Position numbers and translations under genes: made by a program. The notes under the pieces were generated by a model. The model made no database searches, was not told where the DNA came from, and worked only from the letters and a program-made list of their open reading frames with translations. Positions 27,801-42,800 of a stretch of DNA of 64,000 nucleotides are shown here, one piece after another (the stretch's first letter is position 1; each line of letters starts with the position of its first letter). This DNA is from Aurelia coerulea. Taxonomy: Eukaryota; Cnidaria; Scyphozoa; Semaeostomeae; Ulmaridae. Where the stretch lies: assembly GCA_039566865.1 (NCBI GenBank), contig CM076947.1:21019501-21083500 (forward strand). The letters run 5' to 3'.

Positions 27801-30800
27801 CTCAAACATTACTTATGCAGCTATGAAAAAACATATGTATCTATCCATGAGCCATCTCTTTCAACATTGGTGATTATGTCAGTCAAAGTCCTTGCTTGCA
27901 ACATACACCAAACAGACATACATCAAACATACACGAGCAAGCATAGGTTTCAAATCTTTTTCTCGGCGTAAAAGGTGGGTGTAAAATTCAATGACCTATT
28001 TCTTCTGTTTTAATGACTTGAAAGAAACTTTAGATATTTATCTATCATTCTACCGTTGCACTTTCCAGAAATTTTGAATATTTTTCGAAATTACAGCGTA
28101 TCTTACGTTTCAATTCATTTGAGGATGTGACGTAATCAACTTTCTAAATCATAAACCGGATGAGTGACAGACTTTAGCTTGATACCATATTGTAGGCATT
28201 CATAAACTATGGCTTTCTTCGAAATTATTTCATGTTGCGTCAAACAGTTTAGAAATTACGATATTTTTATGTTTTTTTATCTTTTTCAAATTCTTCAAGA
28301 AGAAGAAAAACACTCTAATTCTGAAAATATTGCAGATTTCAGAAAAGTCCAACGGTAGAATTATAGAGAAATAGCTAAAGTTTCTTTGAAGTCATTCAGT
28401 TCAAAGAAATAGGTCACTCAATTTTACACCAGCCTTTTTAAAGATTTGGAACCTATGCCACACAAGCAAATTACTCAATTGTAAAGCTACTGGCAATAAG
28501 ACACCAGGAAGCTGTGCTCACAAGACTTTTCATATCAAAATAAAGAGTATTTTGATTTCAGTATTTTGAGTTTTTGAGAAAGAGTATTTTGATTTGGGAA
28601 AATAAAGAGTTAGGTGACTTCTAAAAGATGAGATGAAGAACTCACCATGAAAAGCACTGAGTTACACGATACAACAAATTTTGGTGTCTTTTCGCGCCCT
28701 CTGATATGTGGTTCTTCAATCTGAAAATAAAACAACATAGCAATCAACAAAAATTCATTTGCGTACAAACAAGCAATTTGAACCAGATGTGGTATTGCTC
28801 AGTGGCAGCGCGCTGTTCTACCATACCGCTGTCAAGGTTGATAGTTCAAGTACCTGTTCTGCCTAGGTTGAGCAGACTCGCTGACTCCTTGTAATTTGCA
28901 AGAAACTCCACTGTCTTGAATGAAGAAAATGGGAAGAAAATGAGCCAGTGGAATAAAAGAAGGAGAAAGCATAGAAATGAGGAAGGGAGGAAAGAGGAAA
29001 TGAAAGGAAGGAAGTTAGCAACGAGAAGAGAAAGAACGGAGATGGAGTGGGAGAAAAAGACAACATGAAGGAGAAAATAAAGATTAGAATGTAAAGGGGA
29101 AAGCAGGAAAGAAATCAGGACAGAACAAAAGAAAAAGGCGATGTTTGGTTGTGTTCTATCACTTCCATTTACGTTGTGCGGTAATTCAATAGCGCTTTGA
29201 AATCTGGTACAAGAAAAAATTGAAAGAGCATCAGAACGAAGAATTTTAGTTTAAAGGGAATCGACATAGTTAAAAGCTGGCCCGGGCCAGGTCAAAAATA
29301 TAATCTATTGTACTTGACAACTTTGACGCATCCGGTTTCATTGTGTAGGTAAAGAAACAATGGGTTTGTGGGCGTTTCTTCAACCTATTTATAGCGGCTA
29401 CGAGATATAGCTATGTCTGTTCCCTTTAAAGTCGCTTTGCAACAAGGTAGCCTTTTTTCCACCACTGTCTAAAAAGTTGAGTCATAGAGATGTGATCTTA
29501 TAAATAACATGTTAAATAATATGTATGAAAAGATTATGTAAAAATTTTGTTCCAAACTTAGGCTTTATCTGATCTTAACATTTATGGATGGCTTTTATAC
29601 TGAAGGTATTTCAATTTTGTATATTTATTATATCTACTATTTTACTACTTTTAACCGTGTCTACTTATATTTATATTGTAATTTTTAGTTGGCCTAAATT
29701 AGCTTTAGTATAGCTACTGTATCTATTATCCAACTTTTAAAGAAATTGATAACAATAATAATATTAATAACAATACTTACACCCGTGATTGGATTAACTC
29801 TTTTATACCTTTCTTGTTCTTTGGCCAACAATTTGTTCTCGTATTCAGGACGAGGTTGTTCCTGTATGATGAAACAGACCAATTAAGAAAAACACAGGTC
29901 TGTCGTTCAACTAACGCTCGTGCAGTGGAATAACTGATTGATTACTTAAACCCACAGCACCATGAAAAAATTTTCTCTTCATGTTGAGTCTATAAAAAAT
30001 TCAATCGACATTTTATGATCGTTTACGATGTTTTCGAGGCAGATAATTTTAAGAAACTTGCCTGTGGCTCAGGAAACAGAATATCACAAATTAATGAAAA
30101 ATCCAATTCTGGGTTATAGCTTACGATTAAGTCAAAAATCTTGGACAACCGTCCAGTGTAAGATTTATTATGACCTGCCAAACGTGGATAGTTTATTTCG
30201 GCGCATCAGGGATATAAATTATCGTGAAACGGAGTGACTTTGATCAATCTTCTGGATTTCATTATTTCAAAACCATTATTTCAAAACCATTATTTCAGAT
30301 AGGAAGTCATAAAAATTAGGACATGAGCACTCCAGCAGCCTTCTTTCAAAATCCAATTGATTCTTGATTGACGCAAATGAATCAAATACCGGCAAAGGTT
30401 CTGAATAAATTTCACGTTTTGTAAGCACCCCCATTCAGAAGGAAGTACGAGTTTGAACCTGTCTTATAAAGTTTGCTTTTACAGCAAAGTTAATAAGCAA
30501 ACCTTCATCGTACCATTTTTGACACCCTTTAGTCAAATTCTACCCCAAGTAGTGGCTGGGTTGATACAGAAGAGATTAAAGTTATGAATGGCTGAATGAT
30601 AAACGTCACCCTCGATCAATGTCGCTCCGCTTGACGGCAGTTCCTAAGATTTAATTCAAACGAATATTACAGGATAGATCGAGAAAAATAAAATAAACAA
30701 ACCTCTTCATCTTCAAATCCAATCAAATCCCAGTCATATGAAACTTCCGCTTGGGTGCGTTTCCAAAATTCCAAGAAGCACGTTGCTAGAAAACCAATTC

Positions 30801-33800
30801 AATACAAGCATTTGAAAAAGGTTTTGAAAAAATCCACTCTGAGTTGATAAAGCATAAATCATAATATTATAGCGCTTCACAAAACTTCTTTTACCAAGTT
30901 AGCTTCAAATCAATATGGATAACCTGTGTTAAAACAATAACCTGAAAATAACCTGTGTTAGTTAAAATTTATGATCTTTACCGCATAAAAATGTTAAAAT
31001 TAATGCATCAAGTGCATTTCAGCAAAGATAAATTACCCGAAGTATTTCAAAATTACTTCAAAACCAACGAGAACTCTCATAGATACGATACCAGAAAAAA
31101 ATCAGATTATAAAATAGTGAAATCTAATAAAAAGTGGCGTGACTACACCATACAAAACATTGGTGCTCGCATGTGGAATAACCTTCCTCCTTCCTTAAAG
31201 TCAATCCCAAAACAAAAGAACTTCTGTAAAAAACTTAAAGAAAACATCATCTTAACATACCAAAATGAACTATAAAAAAAGATCTGCATGATTAATAAGA
31301 CTTACAAACCAATAACATTTCTTACTAACAAAAATATATCTTCCTGTTGAATTTTCCTAGCTTTTGTACTATGACGTATTTTTCCTTTTTCGTATATCTT
31401 TTTGAATTTTAATTTACGGCCCAAGCTAGATAAGCTCCGCTTTTCTTGGGTCGTGCAGAATACATTTATTTTTTATCTTACATTGTATTAGGTTGTTGTA
31501 TTCTACGAATAAAATTGAATTGAATTGAATTGAATTAAAGGATATCATAGGTTTTAAAATAGCCGATTGTATTTGATAAATATAAGTGTGCACAAAGGAA
31601 GCAAAGCCAAAAGAAACAATAGAGGGTGTCCCAAAAAAATTGTGCCCCATTTGCCTGAAGATTGCGACAAAACGGCAAAAGATTCTCGCCAAACTTTTGC
31701 ATGATGTTGCTCTTCAGATATTTAATTGAAATTTGCCACCATCCCCGTAAAAATCCGTTGAAAAATGATGGAGCTATGACCTTCAGAAGACCAAATTTGC
31801 CTGATGACTCAAACCAGCGGTCGGCCATTTTGTCTTATTATTTTGCAGTGATAAGTATCTTCACGTGAGGTAAGAAACAATTTCTGTTTGGTCAGAAATA
31901 TTGGAACAATCCGAGGATTATCGGAATTTTCACGAGAGCTATGACATCGGAGGCTGCTGTTTAATTTTTCAATCCATGAAGCTATTTATCGCTGCAAAAT
32001 AGTAAGACAAAAAGGCCGACTGCTGGTTTCAGTGATCGGGCAAATTTGGTCTCCTGGAGGTCATAGCTCCATCATTTTTCAACGGATTTTCATGGGGATG
32101 GTAGCAAACTTTAATTGAACATGTGAAGAGCAACATAATGCAAACATTTTGCGAGAATCTTTGGCCGCTTTGTCACAATCTTCAGACAAACGGGGCACAA
32201 TTATTTTGGGACACCCCTGTATGGTGTTTAGGCTTTTCTTCCTCCTATTCATAGCACTGCTGTTTTCCTTGACTAACCTGGTACATAATATGAGTTCTAA
32301 ACTAAAAATGATGTTCATAAAATCTTACCCCAGAAAGACATGAAAATGGCGAATACCACTGTGAATGGATTATCCAAAACATATGCAGCCTAGGATAAAC
32401 AAAAGGAAATATAGGTCAACTGTTTAAAACCCTTCAATGTGCATTACCTCTAAACTTTGATTAAGGAGAAGGTAACGAATTGATGTTCAGTGTTTTGTAT
32501 TGGTTGAAATTTTTCAGTGAAAATTCGTAGCTTGTGTGACAAACCATGAAGAGTGGCGTATTTTTCACTAGCTGTATAAAACGTAAGTGAATTTGCAATT
32601 TTTCTACAGTATAACTGGGAAATATTGAGAACATTCGCTTGACACATTTTATAGCTAATGGCAAATGAGTATGATAAAGAAAAACTAAAACTTACAGCAT
32701 ATGTTCCATATCTTCAAAACGGTTGGTGTAAAATATTTTGACCAACAAGGGCAGATTTTGTAGCACAGTAGCATCAGTTAGTTTTGATTCTAGAAGTTTG
32801 TGCTAATTCACTTTATCCAAAGAATTCAGGGTCATAGAGACTCGGTGATTCATGAATTTAGCTCCAGTGAAACTAAGCAGTAACTAAGCTCAGAACAATA
32901 GGGGACAGATTGCCTTTAAAGGTTTGGAACCTACGCTGAAGTTATCAATCTCTCTGATCTCATGCTGTTGCTCAGGCAATATTCTTCCTAAATAATCTGG
33001 CAGTTTGAGAATCGTTGTCAAGAATGCACAACAGGGGTTAAACCAATGAGCTAAGGTAGGTCCCCGCATTCAAGAAATGGGAACGTTTGAACCAGGGCAT
33101 GAAAACACACCCGACCATGCGACCGGGCGGTCGCAGGAAGCTTTCAATTACTAATTGTCCTGCAGGAAATTTTTCAAATATTTCCTGTTCATTCATGCTC
33201 TGATATCCATTTTTCATAAAAATGAAACAGGTACCATAAATTCAGGCAAAATTGACTGATCAAGATATGTCAGTACCATTTATGTTTATAGTGATAACAA
33301 GTATGAGATCAGTAAAGAAAGTAACTGAACCCAATGCCAATCATGATAGTTTCTGTGACTGAGTTCAAACTGAATTCAAATCCAATATTTGATGAATGCT
33401 ATGGACATGGGGATTCAAAAATAGATCGTTTGGAACCTTTGAAACTTGACTTCTTTTCGAGAAAGCTGGACACTTTAATTATTCTATGCTTGCAGGATTT
33501 TTGAGGATGATTTCTGTGCGGTCGCAGGAAGGAAAATATTGTTTCATGCCCTGGTTTGAACCAGACTGTTCTTTTTCTATGTGAAAGAAATATCTTTACA
33601 GGACGCTGGCAGATTTCTTATCTGTCTAATAAGGAGCTTCCTTTTCATAAGGCATGCTTTCCCCTGTCAAATAGTAGTTTTCAAATTCTTGACCTGCTGA
33701 ATACTCGCAAAGGCCTAAAGTGTCAAAGGTCTAAATATGCCAAGAGTGATGTATTATGTCATGTTTTTTATATCAAGTATGAAACACTGGAAAACAATTT

Positions 33801-36800
33801 TAAATTGCAACAAACCTGTGTAACAATCTTAGCTCTTCATAAGAAATGAAAAAATTGGTTGTCTAGTTTATTATAAAGGAGAAAATATTCCCTGCAATTT
33901 CTTTCATGTCCATTTCTTATATGCAAGGAATTACTGAATCATATCTATACATCATAACACGGGCGGTAGGAAACGCTGAATTTAGAAAAAGCTTTATGGT
34001 TGATACATCGAGTTATTCCTATCCTAATATATCATTCCATTCGTGATATATCGACCTGTTTTCCTTGTGGAGTCTACCTCTCCTGCGAAGGCGCCATTTT
34101 AATCCGATTGACATGACCTCAAGGGCCCCGGAGTAATTATGCCGCTCAAGTGTGGTAAAATGAAACGGATTGGAGGAGATTCCATTTGAGTGGCATAATT
34201 GCGATAGGGCCCTTGAAGGCATGTCAATCGGATTAAAATGGCGCCTTCGCAGGAGAGGTAGACACAGAAGGAAAACAAGTCGATATATCACGAATGGAAT
34301 GATATACTAAGAAAGGAACAACTCGATGTATCAACCATAAAGCTTCTTCTAAATTCCGCGTTTCCTACCGCCCGTGATCATAACAATACCTTGGCATAGT
34401 AGCAGCTTTCACTCAGAGGCCAAAATGGGCACTTGTAATCGCATCTTGGACACATGGGGTACGTTACATTTGAACAGATCTCCTTGCTAAAGAAAAACAA
34501 TTAAATGAGATTACGTTTACAAAAGAAAGAAGCATATTTACCTATTTTCTTCCTTTCAAATAGAATTTTCGAATAATGCATCAGTAGAATCGAGCAAATA
34601 AAGATATCTTACTACAAGTTAACATTGCTCGGCGTTTGATGAAATATTAAAAAGCAATGAAACAATGAAGGGGACCCCCAAGATGAGATAGCCCTATCTC
34701 TATTATCTGGAATTAACGTTAGACACAAGAATTTTGCAAATCCGCTGGATATTCACAGAGTGCAAGCAGTGGCGACACTTTGCCAAATACTGGGGGGGGG
34801 CGAAGCTATTGTTTCAGTTAAAAATCATTGTTTATTTCGATTGTTTTCAAACAGAAGATCTTTGTTCTGGCCAACATATGGAGGCGATCGCAAATTTCAA
34901 TAAAATATGATGATTCTACAAATACACACTTTGCATGACCAATAAATATCTGAAAACTCTTCATGGAGTTCTAAGCTTTGTAACATTCAAGATAAAACAA
35001 ACAAAAATACTTACACAACGGTGTGACTCTGCATAGTTGCTAATCCATAAACAATTGAAACGATTCCCAGAAGGGCTGCAGGCACTAACATCACCGTGTA
35101 GAAGCCTGGAAAAAAAATCGCAAATTATTTACTTTTTTATACATATTCAATTAAAACGTTTACATGAAGAAGGTACCTAAGACACTGCATATGAACTACT
35201 ATGCAACACTATGAGGACGATGCCAGGGGGAGCAAAAGACAATGCCAACTCCCTGGCCATTCCATAAAAACATCACGCAACTAAATACTATTAACTATAC
35301 AATTACAAAGAACTACTGAAGCTGAGTTGCTCTGAAGATGCCCAAGTGGGCGAAACGTCAGCACTGGAAAAGAAAAAGCGCAAAAGACCAAACAGATGCC
35401 TGTTTCTTTAAGTAGTTAGGTCCTCTTCTAACCGTACACTATATATTACAAAGAGCTACATATAAATTCTTAAATACGGATATATACTAGGATCTGTTTC
35501 ACACTGGAGGTCAGGCTAGCACAGGCGATAATGCTGAACAGCAGGAACCCCGGCCGAGAGAACACCACCGACAACAACTGCCGCCGCTACTGTTCCCCCC
35601 TCAAGGTCTCCACCGCTCAAAAACACTGCGCCTGTGCTGTCGGTTCAGGGTTCATAGTTCGCAATATTATGGATTTGAAAATTATCGCAAATTATCAAAT
35701 TTGGCTCAAAGAAATATCATGCAGGATAAGAGATAGAGAAACGATTTGGGTGAAAAAGTCGGGGGTGGAAAAAATGTTTTAATTTCTTGGACTGAAAAGT
35801 CGTTGAAAAACTTTCTGTGACAGCAGGGTGCTCCAAACAAGAATCGATTTTTGGCAGGTCATGATAGAAATACGTGTGGGAAGGATTTTGAAGATTGGTC
35901 TGTAATCCTTAATCTCAATTGTAAAGGACAGAGGTGGAAAAAGTATCGGAACCTGGGAACGTAGTTCCCAGAAATTTTTTTGGTTTTAACTTTTCACAGA
36001 AAGTTTTCAAGAAAATATTTAGGCTTTCAAAAAAATCTCTAGAATTTGAAATCATACTTTGAATCCTGGGAATGAAACAGAACACACAAATTAGTTTCAC
36101 AAAGAAAAGTCCTCCAGCTTCTAAGTTCTACTTTAGGTAAAACGTAAAAGATCTGTAAGTTGACTTTGACAAATGGCTTTTATGGTGTGCCAAGAAAATT
36201 TCATTTGATTGGAAAAATTTGTTTTTATGTCATATGTCAAAGGCTTTCAGAAAAAGCTTATTGATAATGGGTGAAATTTGATTTGAACAGAGCATATATT
36301 ATACAGCACGGGCCTTGCCAGATGAACATGGCTTTCCTGCCTAAGAATCCTTAAAAACGTTTTTAATGTGCTGAATTATTCAAAATTCTTAAGAATTCTT
36401 GTCATGTTAATGTGCACAAGGCCTGTGCCACACTTTGGTGGTGCTGGAAATTACATTCCAAAGATTTTTAGCCACCAAGACTGGGTTTATGGAGCCCAAA
36501 AAAGCACTGTATCTTGTATTTCTATTTACATCACATCCTGATTTTATTACTTTTTACCAATTCAAAATATATCAATACTTTGGCTCATCCTTTCTTCAAA
36601 AATGCACAGTTGCCCTGACACGTGCCTTCATTTTGGTGAAAGTTGTGTCATTACTGCATTGTTTTTTGCATGCGCAGGAGAATACACATATTCTGCATTC
36701 TAGTTTATCAGCATTATTCTGTGGCTGAATTAGCTTTGTTTTCCCAGAAACATTTTTTGGGATATCTCAAATTCAGGGCTGGTTAAAAGTTGTTTTGTGC

Positions 36801-39800
36801 CAAGGAACAAATTTCCAATTGAAGTTTGCCTGCTCAGAGAAAACAGAGGCTATTTCTTTTCACCTATTGCATCAAAGAAGTGCTGCCCGAGTGCTGCCAG
36901 AACATGGCCTGCCTGTGTGCCATAAGATGATGCAGCTCAGACTGTAATGTAATTTGAGTTGCTCTGCTCAGTTTCGTAACACAAAGCAACATTTTGTACA
37001 AGCTGTCCAAATAAGAAATCAGACCAGCACTTCATGAATTTAATGAAACTTAATCCAAATCAAGCCTCAAGCTCCAAGTTGTTGAATAAACTTGATGATG
37101 ATGATGCTGTGCTTTAAAATTGCTTCATGCATGTTGACTTGGTCCTAGGCCTAGTGTAGTGACTGTTTGTTAGCTGATGATAAGTGCCTCATCACATCCA
37201 TCAGAGCAGTGCTTGTTCTTATTTTGATATAAGACATTCTACCTCAGTTCATTGGATCCAAGAATGTTCTTCTTACAATCTTTGTGGCAGTTGCAGCGTC
37301 AAATATATTATAGGTCTTCTGACAATATTTGATTTTATGCCAAAAATAAATGACCGCCATCTCAAATTGAAAACGAGATTTTTGGCGCAATTTTTCTCCA
37401 TTGAAATCGAGGGCACAATGCAACAGGCTATTCTGACTCTTTTTGTCAAAACGTTTAATACCACCAATAAATAATATAGAGGGGAACACAAAGAGTTGAC
37501 ACTTTTACCCCCTGCGAAATTATGCAGAAATTTTTCAGCTATAAACCTAGGTTCCCAGAAAGGAAAATATTTTTTCCACCTCTGGTAAAGGATATTTAGC
37601 GAATATTGTTGACGTTACGACTGACTACTTACCAGATCATAAACAGTGTTGTTGTAGTCTGGAAATAGCCTAAATTAACCAAACATCAATCCAATTGCTG
37701 TAAAGGTTTAGTTTGAAATGCAAAGAGAACATTTTGGATTTTCACGCAAAATCGAATCATCAATTCTCCCTTCTTCTCGCATTTCTTTCTTTCTGTAGAC
37801 CTGAAAAAATTTCTGGGACCATTAATGCCGTGGTCCGCTATTTTTTCCACCCATGAAAAAAGTTCATGCGAAAAATTACTGAGAATTCACACAATATTGG
37901 GATTAAAACTTACCAAGCCACATAAAGTAAAGGCCAATCTTCTCCCCAAAATATTTCCTGTGCAAAGAAGAAAAAAAGTAAATCAGGTTATCAACATTCA
38001 CGTGAAAGAAATGTTCAAAGCAATAATCAACTGCCTGATGATTTATATCCACAAGCACGGTAGGGCCCTGCATTTAAGAAACCACCTAAAAGAAACTTTT
38101 AGGTTACTGAAAAATAATTAGCTTCCTTACTTATAAGGAACTCTCGAGGCTCATTCATATCCAAAATGGAGTTTCTTGTATTTTGATCAAGACTAAGTCC
38201 TGGTCTGACGGTCTGGGGAGTATTCCATTGCATGCAGGCAATGCAGGGTTGATAAGAAATTGCTACAAAGATGTCCTTGATTGGACATATTTTTACCTAA
38301 ATTTTAATTGATGTTCTTGACAATCATTGATAATATACACATTTGGCTAATCTATCTATAAATAACCCTTTTCTGTTGTAACCTATTTCTATAACTTTCC
38401 AGAAAAGAAATTAGAAACTTAAGAAGCTTTCAGCCTGAAAAAATTAAAAGTAGCATAGATATAAGAAACCTTTCAGGGTGATGTGTGAAAAAGTGGTTTC
38501 TTGTTGTAACTAATTTTTCTAGGACTCTCCAGAAAAGAAATTAGAAACTTAAGAAACTTTCAGCCTTAAAAATATGAAAAGTATCATATAAGATGTACAC
38601 AAAAATAGAGACGATTTGAAGTTCTTTAATTCTTTTATTTCATTCTTCTACTCTCGACGCGTTTCGACTCTGTGGTCATCGTCAGGAGAATGAATTTTTA
38701 CAAGTGTGTATGCCTTTTTATAGCCGTTTTAGTGGCCACGTGACATAAATGAGGTCACGTGGCCTTAAAAGGGTCACGTGACGCCAAAATAAGGCGTCAT
38801 ATGAATGTTAAATGTTACGTTGTATTTGTAGAAATTGATAGGCCACAGGGGAACAAAGTATTGCATAATTTTGTGAACGGAAAAAAGTGGCCTAACCATG
38901 GATTATTTAGGGGATTTTTATGATTTATAGTTGTCGGGGTGGTTAAGTTTATTGTTCAGTCCTTTAGGGGAAAGAGTCTGCAGTCGTTTAATCCAGCTGT
39001 CTTCGTGTGTTTCTAATAAATGTGTCATATTTTGGACGTTTTCTTTTTCGATCTTCTCGATTATTATGAATCTTGCGTCTCTTTCGAAGACGTGATTTTG
39101 CTCTTTGAAATGTTTTTCTACCGGAAGGAGCTTATCGTATTGCGCTGATTTTACACGAGAACGGTAATTATTAAGTCTGTAGTTGAAAGGCCATTCTGAT
39201 TTGCCGACATATTGTTTCTTACAGCGGGTGCATTCAAGGAGATATATTACGTTCATGCTTTTGCAGTTAGATTCGTGAAAGATTTTATAGGTTTTGTGGG
39301 TATTTACGCTAGTGAATGAATTAGTTTTAATGACATGGTTGCAGCATAGGCTTCTTTTGGTATTACATGGTGAGCAGTATTTAATTGTTCTTTTGTTGGC
39401 TTTTTTTCTTTTAACTTTGTTATTGATGATAGTGTTGCTGCCAATTATTTCTCTCAGGTTCTTGCATCGACGAAATGCAATTATCGGAGGTTCCGAGTAC
39501 AGTTTCTTGAGTTTGGGCTTTATGTTTAAAATATCCCATCTTTCTTTCAAGATTTTACCAATTTGGGGCAGTGTAGAATTAAAGGTAGTGACTAGGGGGA
39601 TTCTTGTGGATCGCTTCTTTGAAACTTTCCTTAATGTCGTGTCTCTTGGTGTTATGATGGCTTTACCGATTTGTTCTTGGAGATTCTCTTTATGATATCC
39701 TCGTCGGAGAAAATTTTCTTCCATTTTTTTGCAGTTGCTACCTAGTTGGTCATCTTTTGTGCATATCCTTCTAAGTCTAAGAGCTTGTGAATAGGGTAAA

Positions 39801-42800
39801 CTGTTCTTAAGATGTCTGGGGTGGGCTGATTTATAGTGTAGGTAGTTGTGTGTGTCAGTTGGTTTGGTGAATAGAGTTGTTTGTAGTTGTCTGTTGTCGT
39901 CTATATAGATACAGGTGTCTAGGAAAGGGATTGATGTTTTTGAAATTTCATAGTCGAACTTTATTGATGGATGTTTTGTGTTGAGTTGCTCAGCGAACGT
40001 CTTGAATTCTCTTTCGCTGCCTTTGTAGATTAAAAGGATGTCGTCTATGTACCTGCCATAGTATAGGCAGTCTTTACCTATTGTGGGGTAGATGTGTTTT
40101 TCTTCAAATTCACCCATGTATATAACAGCGTAAGAGGGTGCTGCAACGGTGCCCATGGCACACCCTCTTGTCTGTAGGTAGCTATTTCCGTTGAATGTGA
40201 AGCAATTGAGCGTGAGGACATGTCTCATCATGGTTAATAAAGCATCAGTTGCTGGTTCTTTATTGGCTCTCTTGTTTAAAGCATTTTTAAGGGCTAGTAG
40301 GCCATCCTCGTGGCGTATGTTTGTGTAGAGGGATCTTACATCTAAGGTTACGAGCAATGCATTCATGGGTATTTTACCAATAGTTTTTATTTTGTTTAAC
40401 AAATCTGTAGTGTCGCGGATGTATGATCGCACTTTTTGTGCAAGGGGTTGGATATAATGATCGACGTATTTAGATATTTTGGTTGTGTGGCAGTTTGTCG
40501 ACGCCACAACTGGGCGGCCTGGATTGTTCTTTTTATGAATTTTCGGTAGTAGATAGAATCTAGCCGGTTTAACTTCTTTAGGAACCTTTAAAATCTCCAA
40601 TGCTTCTGCATCAATTTTATCTTGAGTGTACATTTCATCTAACGAGTTGTTTATTATTCTTATGTACCCATGAAATGGGTCAAATGCCAACTTTTTATAG
40701 AATGCTGTATTATTTAGTTGGTTGTTGGCTTCCGTGAGGTATTCTTCAATACCCCAGATAACGGTTGCCCCTCCTTTGTCGGCTCGCGTTATTACGATGT
40801 CCTCTCTTTCCGATAGATTCCTTAGATATAAGATCATAGATAAGATCATAGATATAAGAAACCTTTCAGGGTGATGTGTGAAAAAGTGGTTTCTTAAATG
40901 CGGGGCCTTACTGTAGTTAATTAACGATGACACAATTTGCTCAACGACGATAAATTATTTTAGAACATTCGGTTCTCACGGATCTCAGAATACCTCGCTT
41001 TACAACCTCTTACGGGCAACGTAGTTTCTCATATCGAGGTGTAACTGTGTGGAATAAACTGAACACAGAAATAAAAAATGCCCCTTCACTGGCCACTTTC
41101 AAAAATTTGCTGAAACAAGCTTTGAAGAATCAAAGAGTGTGAAAGTTCTCGTACAGCATCAAACTTTTTCTTTTCTAACCAGAACATATTGTATATAAAT
41201 TTTTATTTTTCTTTGTAATACAGGTTGCTTTGTAATTTATTCATGTAATTAGGTTAGTTAGGTTTTTAAGCAGAGCACATTGAAAATCAGTGTATTTAAT
41301 TCTACTGAATGTACAACCCTGTTGAAATAAATAAAAATGAAATGAATGAAATGAAAATGGTAGCCTTGACGAAAACAACAAATCACGTACCTGACAAGAT
41401 CAAGGGGTTGTTCTTTGCATATGTTGGTGAATCGTGCCCAATGATAATACAAAAGCTGTAAGAATGATGGAAGTTCGTATAAGGTAACTAAACTTATCCA
41501 CCTGTTTGATTCATAAACTAATCTTCCGACAAAATCTGGTTAGAAATGATGGGATCTAAAAGGGAATATTGTAAAAACCAGACACTAAGACCCGAGGACC
41601 TTTAAGTATTAAAATTAAAAGGGACTCATAACACCAGAGGGTCATGATCAGGAAGTTGTGTATCGTTAACCTCCTCTTTTCCACCCCATGTACTCCATTC
41701 TTTCAAACCAATGCCAGGAACCATGCAGAGAGTTTACATAAGTACTTTTTTGAGTAACTCTTATCGTGCTATTTTCAAAGCTATCTGCATGATTAATGGT
41801 GTCCTGACGTTGGTTTGAATGAGCGAAAGTTCGTAGGATGGAAGAGGGGAAGCTCATACGATACGCAACCTCTTGTTTGACAGCTTGATAACATTGGTCT
41901 ATCGTTTGCCTGTGGTGATGACCCTCTGGTGTTAAGGGTCCTTTTCATCTTTGATACATAAAGCTTCTAGGGGTCTCGGGGTCTCAGGGTCCGGTTATTA
42001 CTACATGCCATCTAAAAGAAAGAACATAACTGTTGTCCCTAATCAAGACGACCCACATTCAACGTTAGCCACTTCACTCCACCCTTATTGCCGTCATTAT
42101 TTGGAATTCCATTATCAAATTCTCATGGACAAACTCCCAATGCCTATCCTTTGCCACCAGGGCACACAAAGTTGCCAATCAGGTCCGGCAAAATAAGGGC
42201 CGCTGCAATATGGGATGACAAGTTTTTCACTTCAACGATCAATATGAGTTGTGACAGAAGCCTTATTTGGAACAAGCAGATTTAAAAGGCATTTAAGAGC
42301 CTTTAGGCTATAGAATTTTCTGCGAAAATTTTATAAACTCTGAATTGCAGCGTTCTTAAATTTCACACCCCAGAATTAAGAACCTCTTTGCTAGGCGAAG
42401 ATCAAAAAGTGAGGTTCTTATATACCAAAATGGATTTGAACATGTCTACCATTAAACTATATATTTGCCGATATCATCCTCTTATATACGGGTTTTATTG
42501 CATATAATTTGAAAAGAACCAGCCTGTTCTTGTATGAAGCATATTCTGTCGTCCAATATTTCCTGTACCATAAACTGATTTTAGATTGATTGGCTAATTA
42601 TTTGTTTATTCACATGATGGCTGAGACCACTGTCGTATACTGCTGGGTGAGATCAATTTGGCTAATTTTCAAGTAGTTGAAATGTCTGGCAATTGCAAAT
42701 GTCTAAATTCAACACATTATCTAGCCAATATTAACCAAAATACGACCAGAATGTTTGATTACCATCAAAAAAAATAATTAGTTAGCTAACCTGGCGATCA

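Noticed and set aside
38451..40900. About 47-bp direct repeat flanking the Penelope-like element as its target duplication
   Set aside because: The same sequence is part of a tandem unit already duplicated in the host MITE (38377-38600), so the repeat predates the insertion.
42210..42310. Possible LINE ORF2 end ([10 protein letters not shown])
   Set aside because: Too short and too weak to separate from chance.
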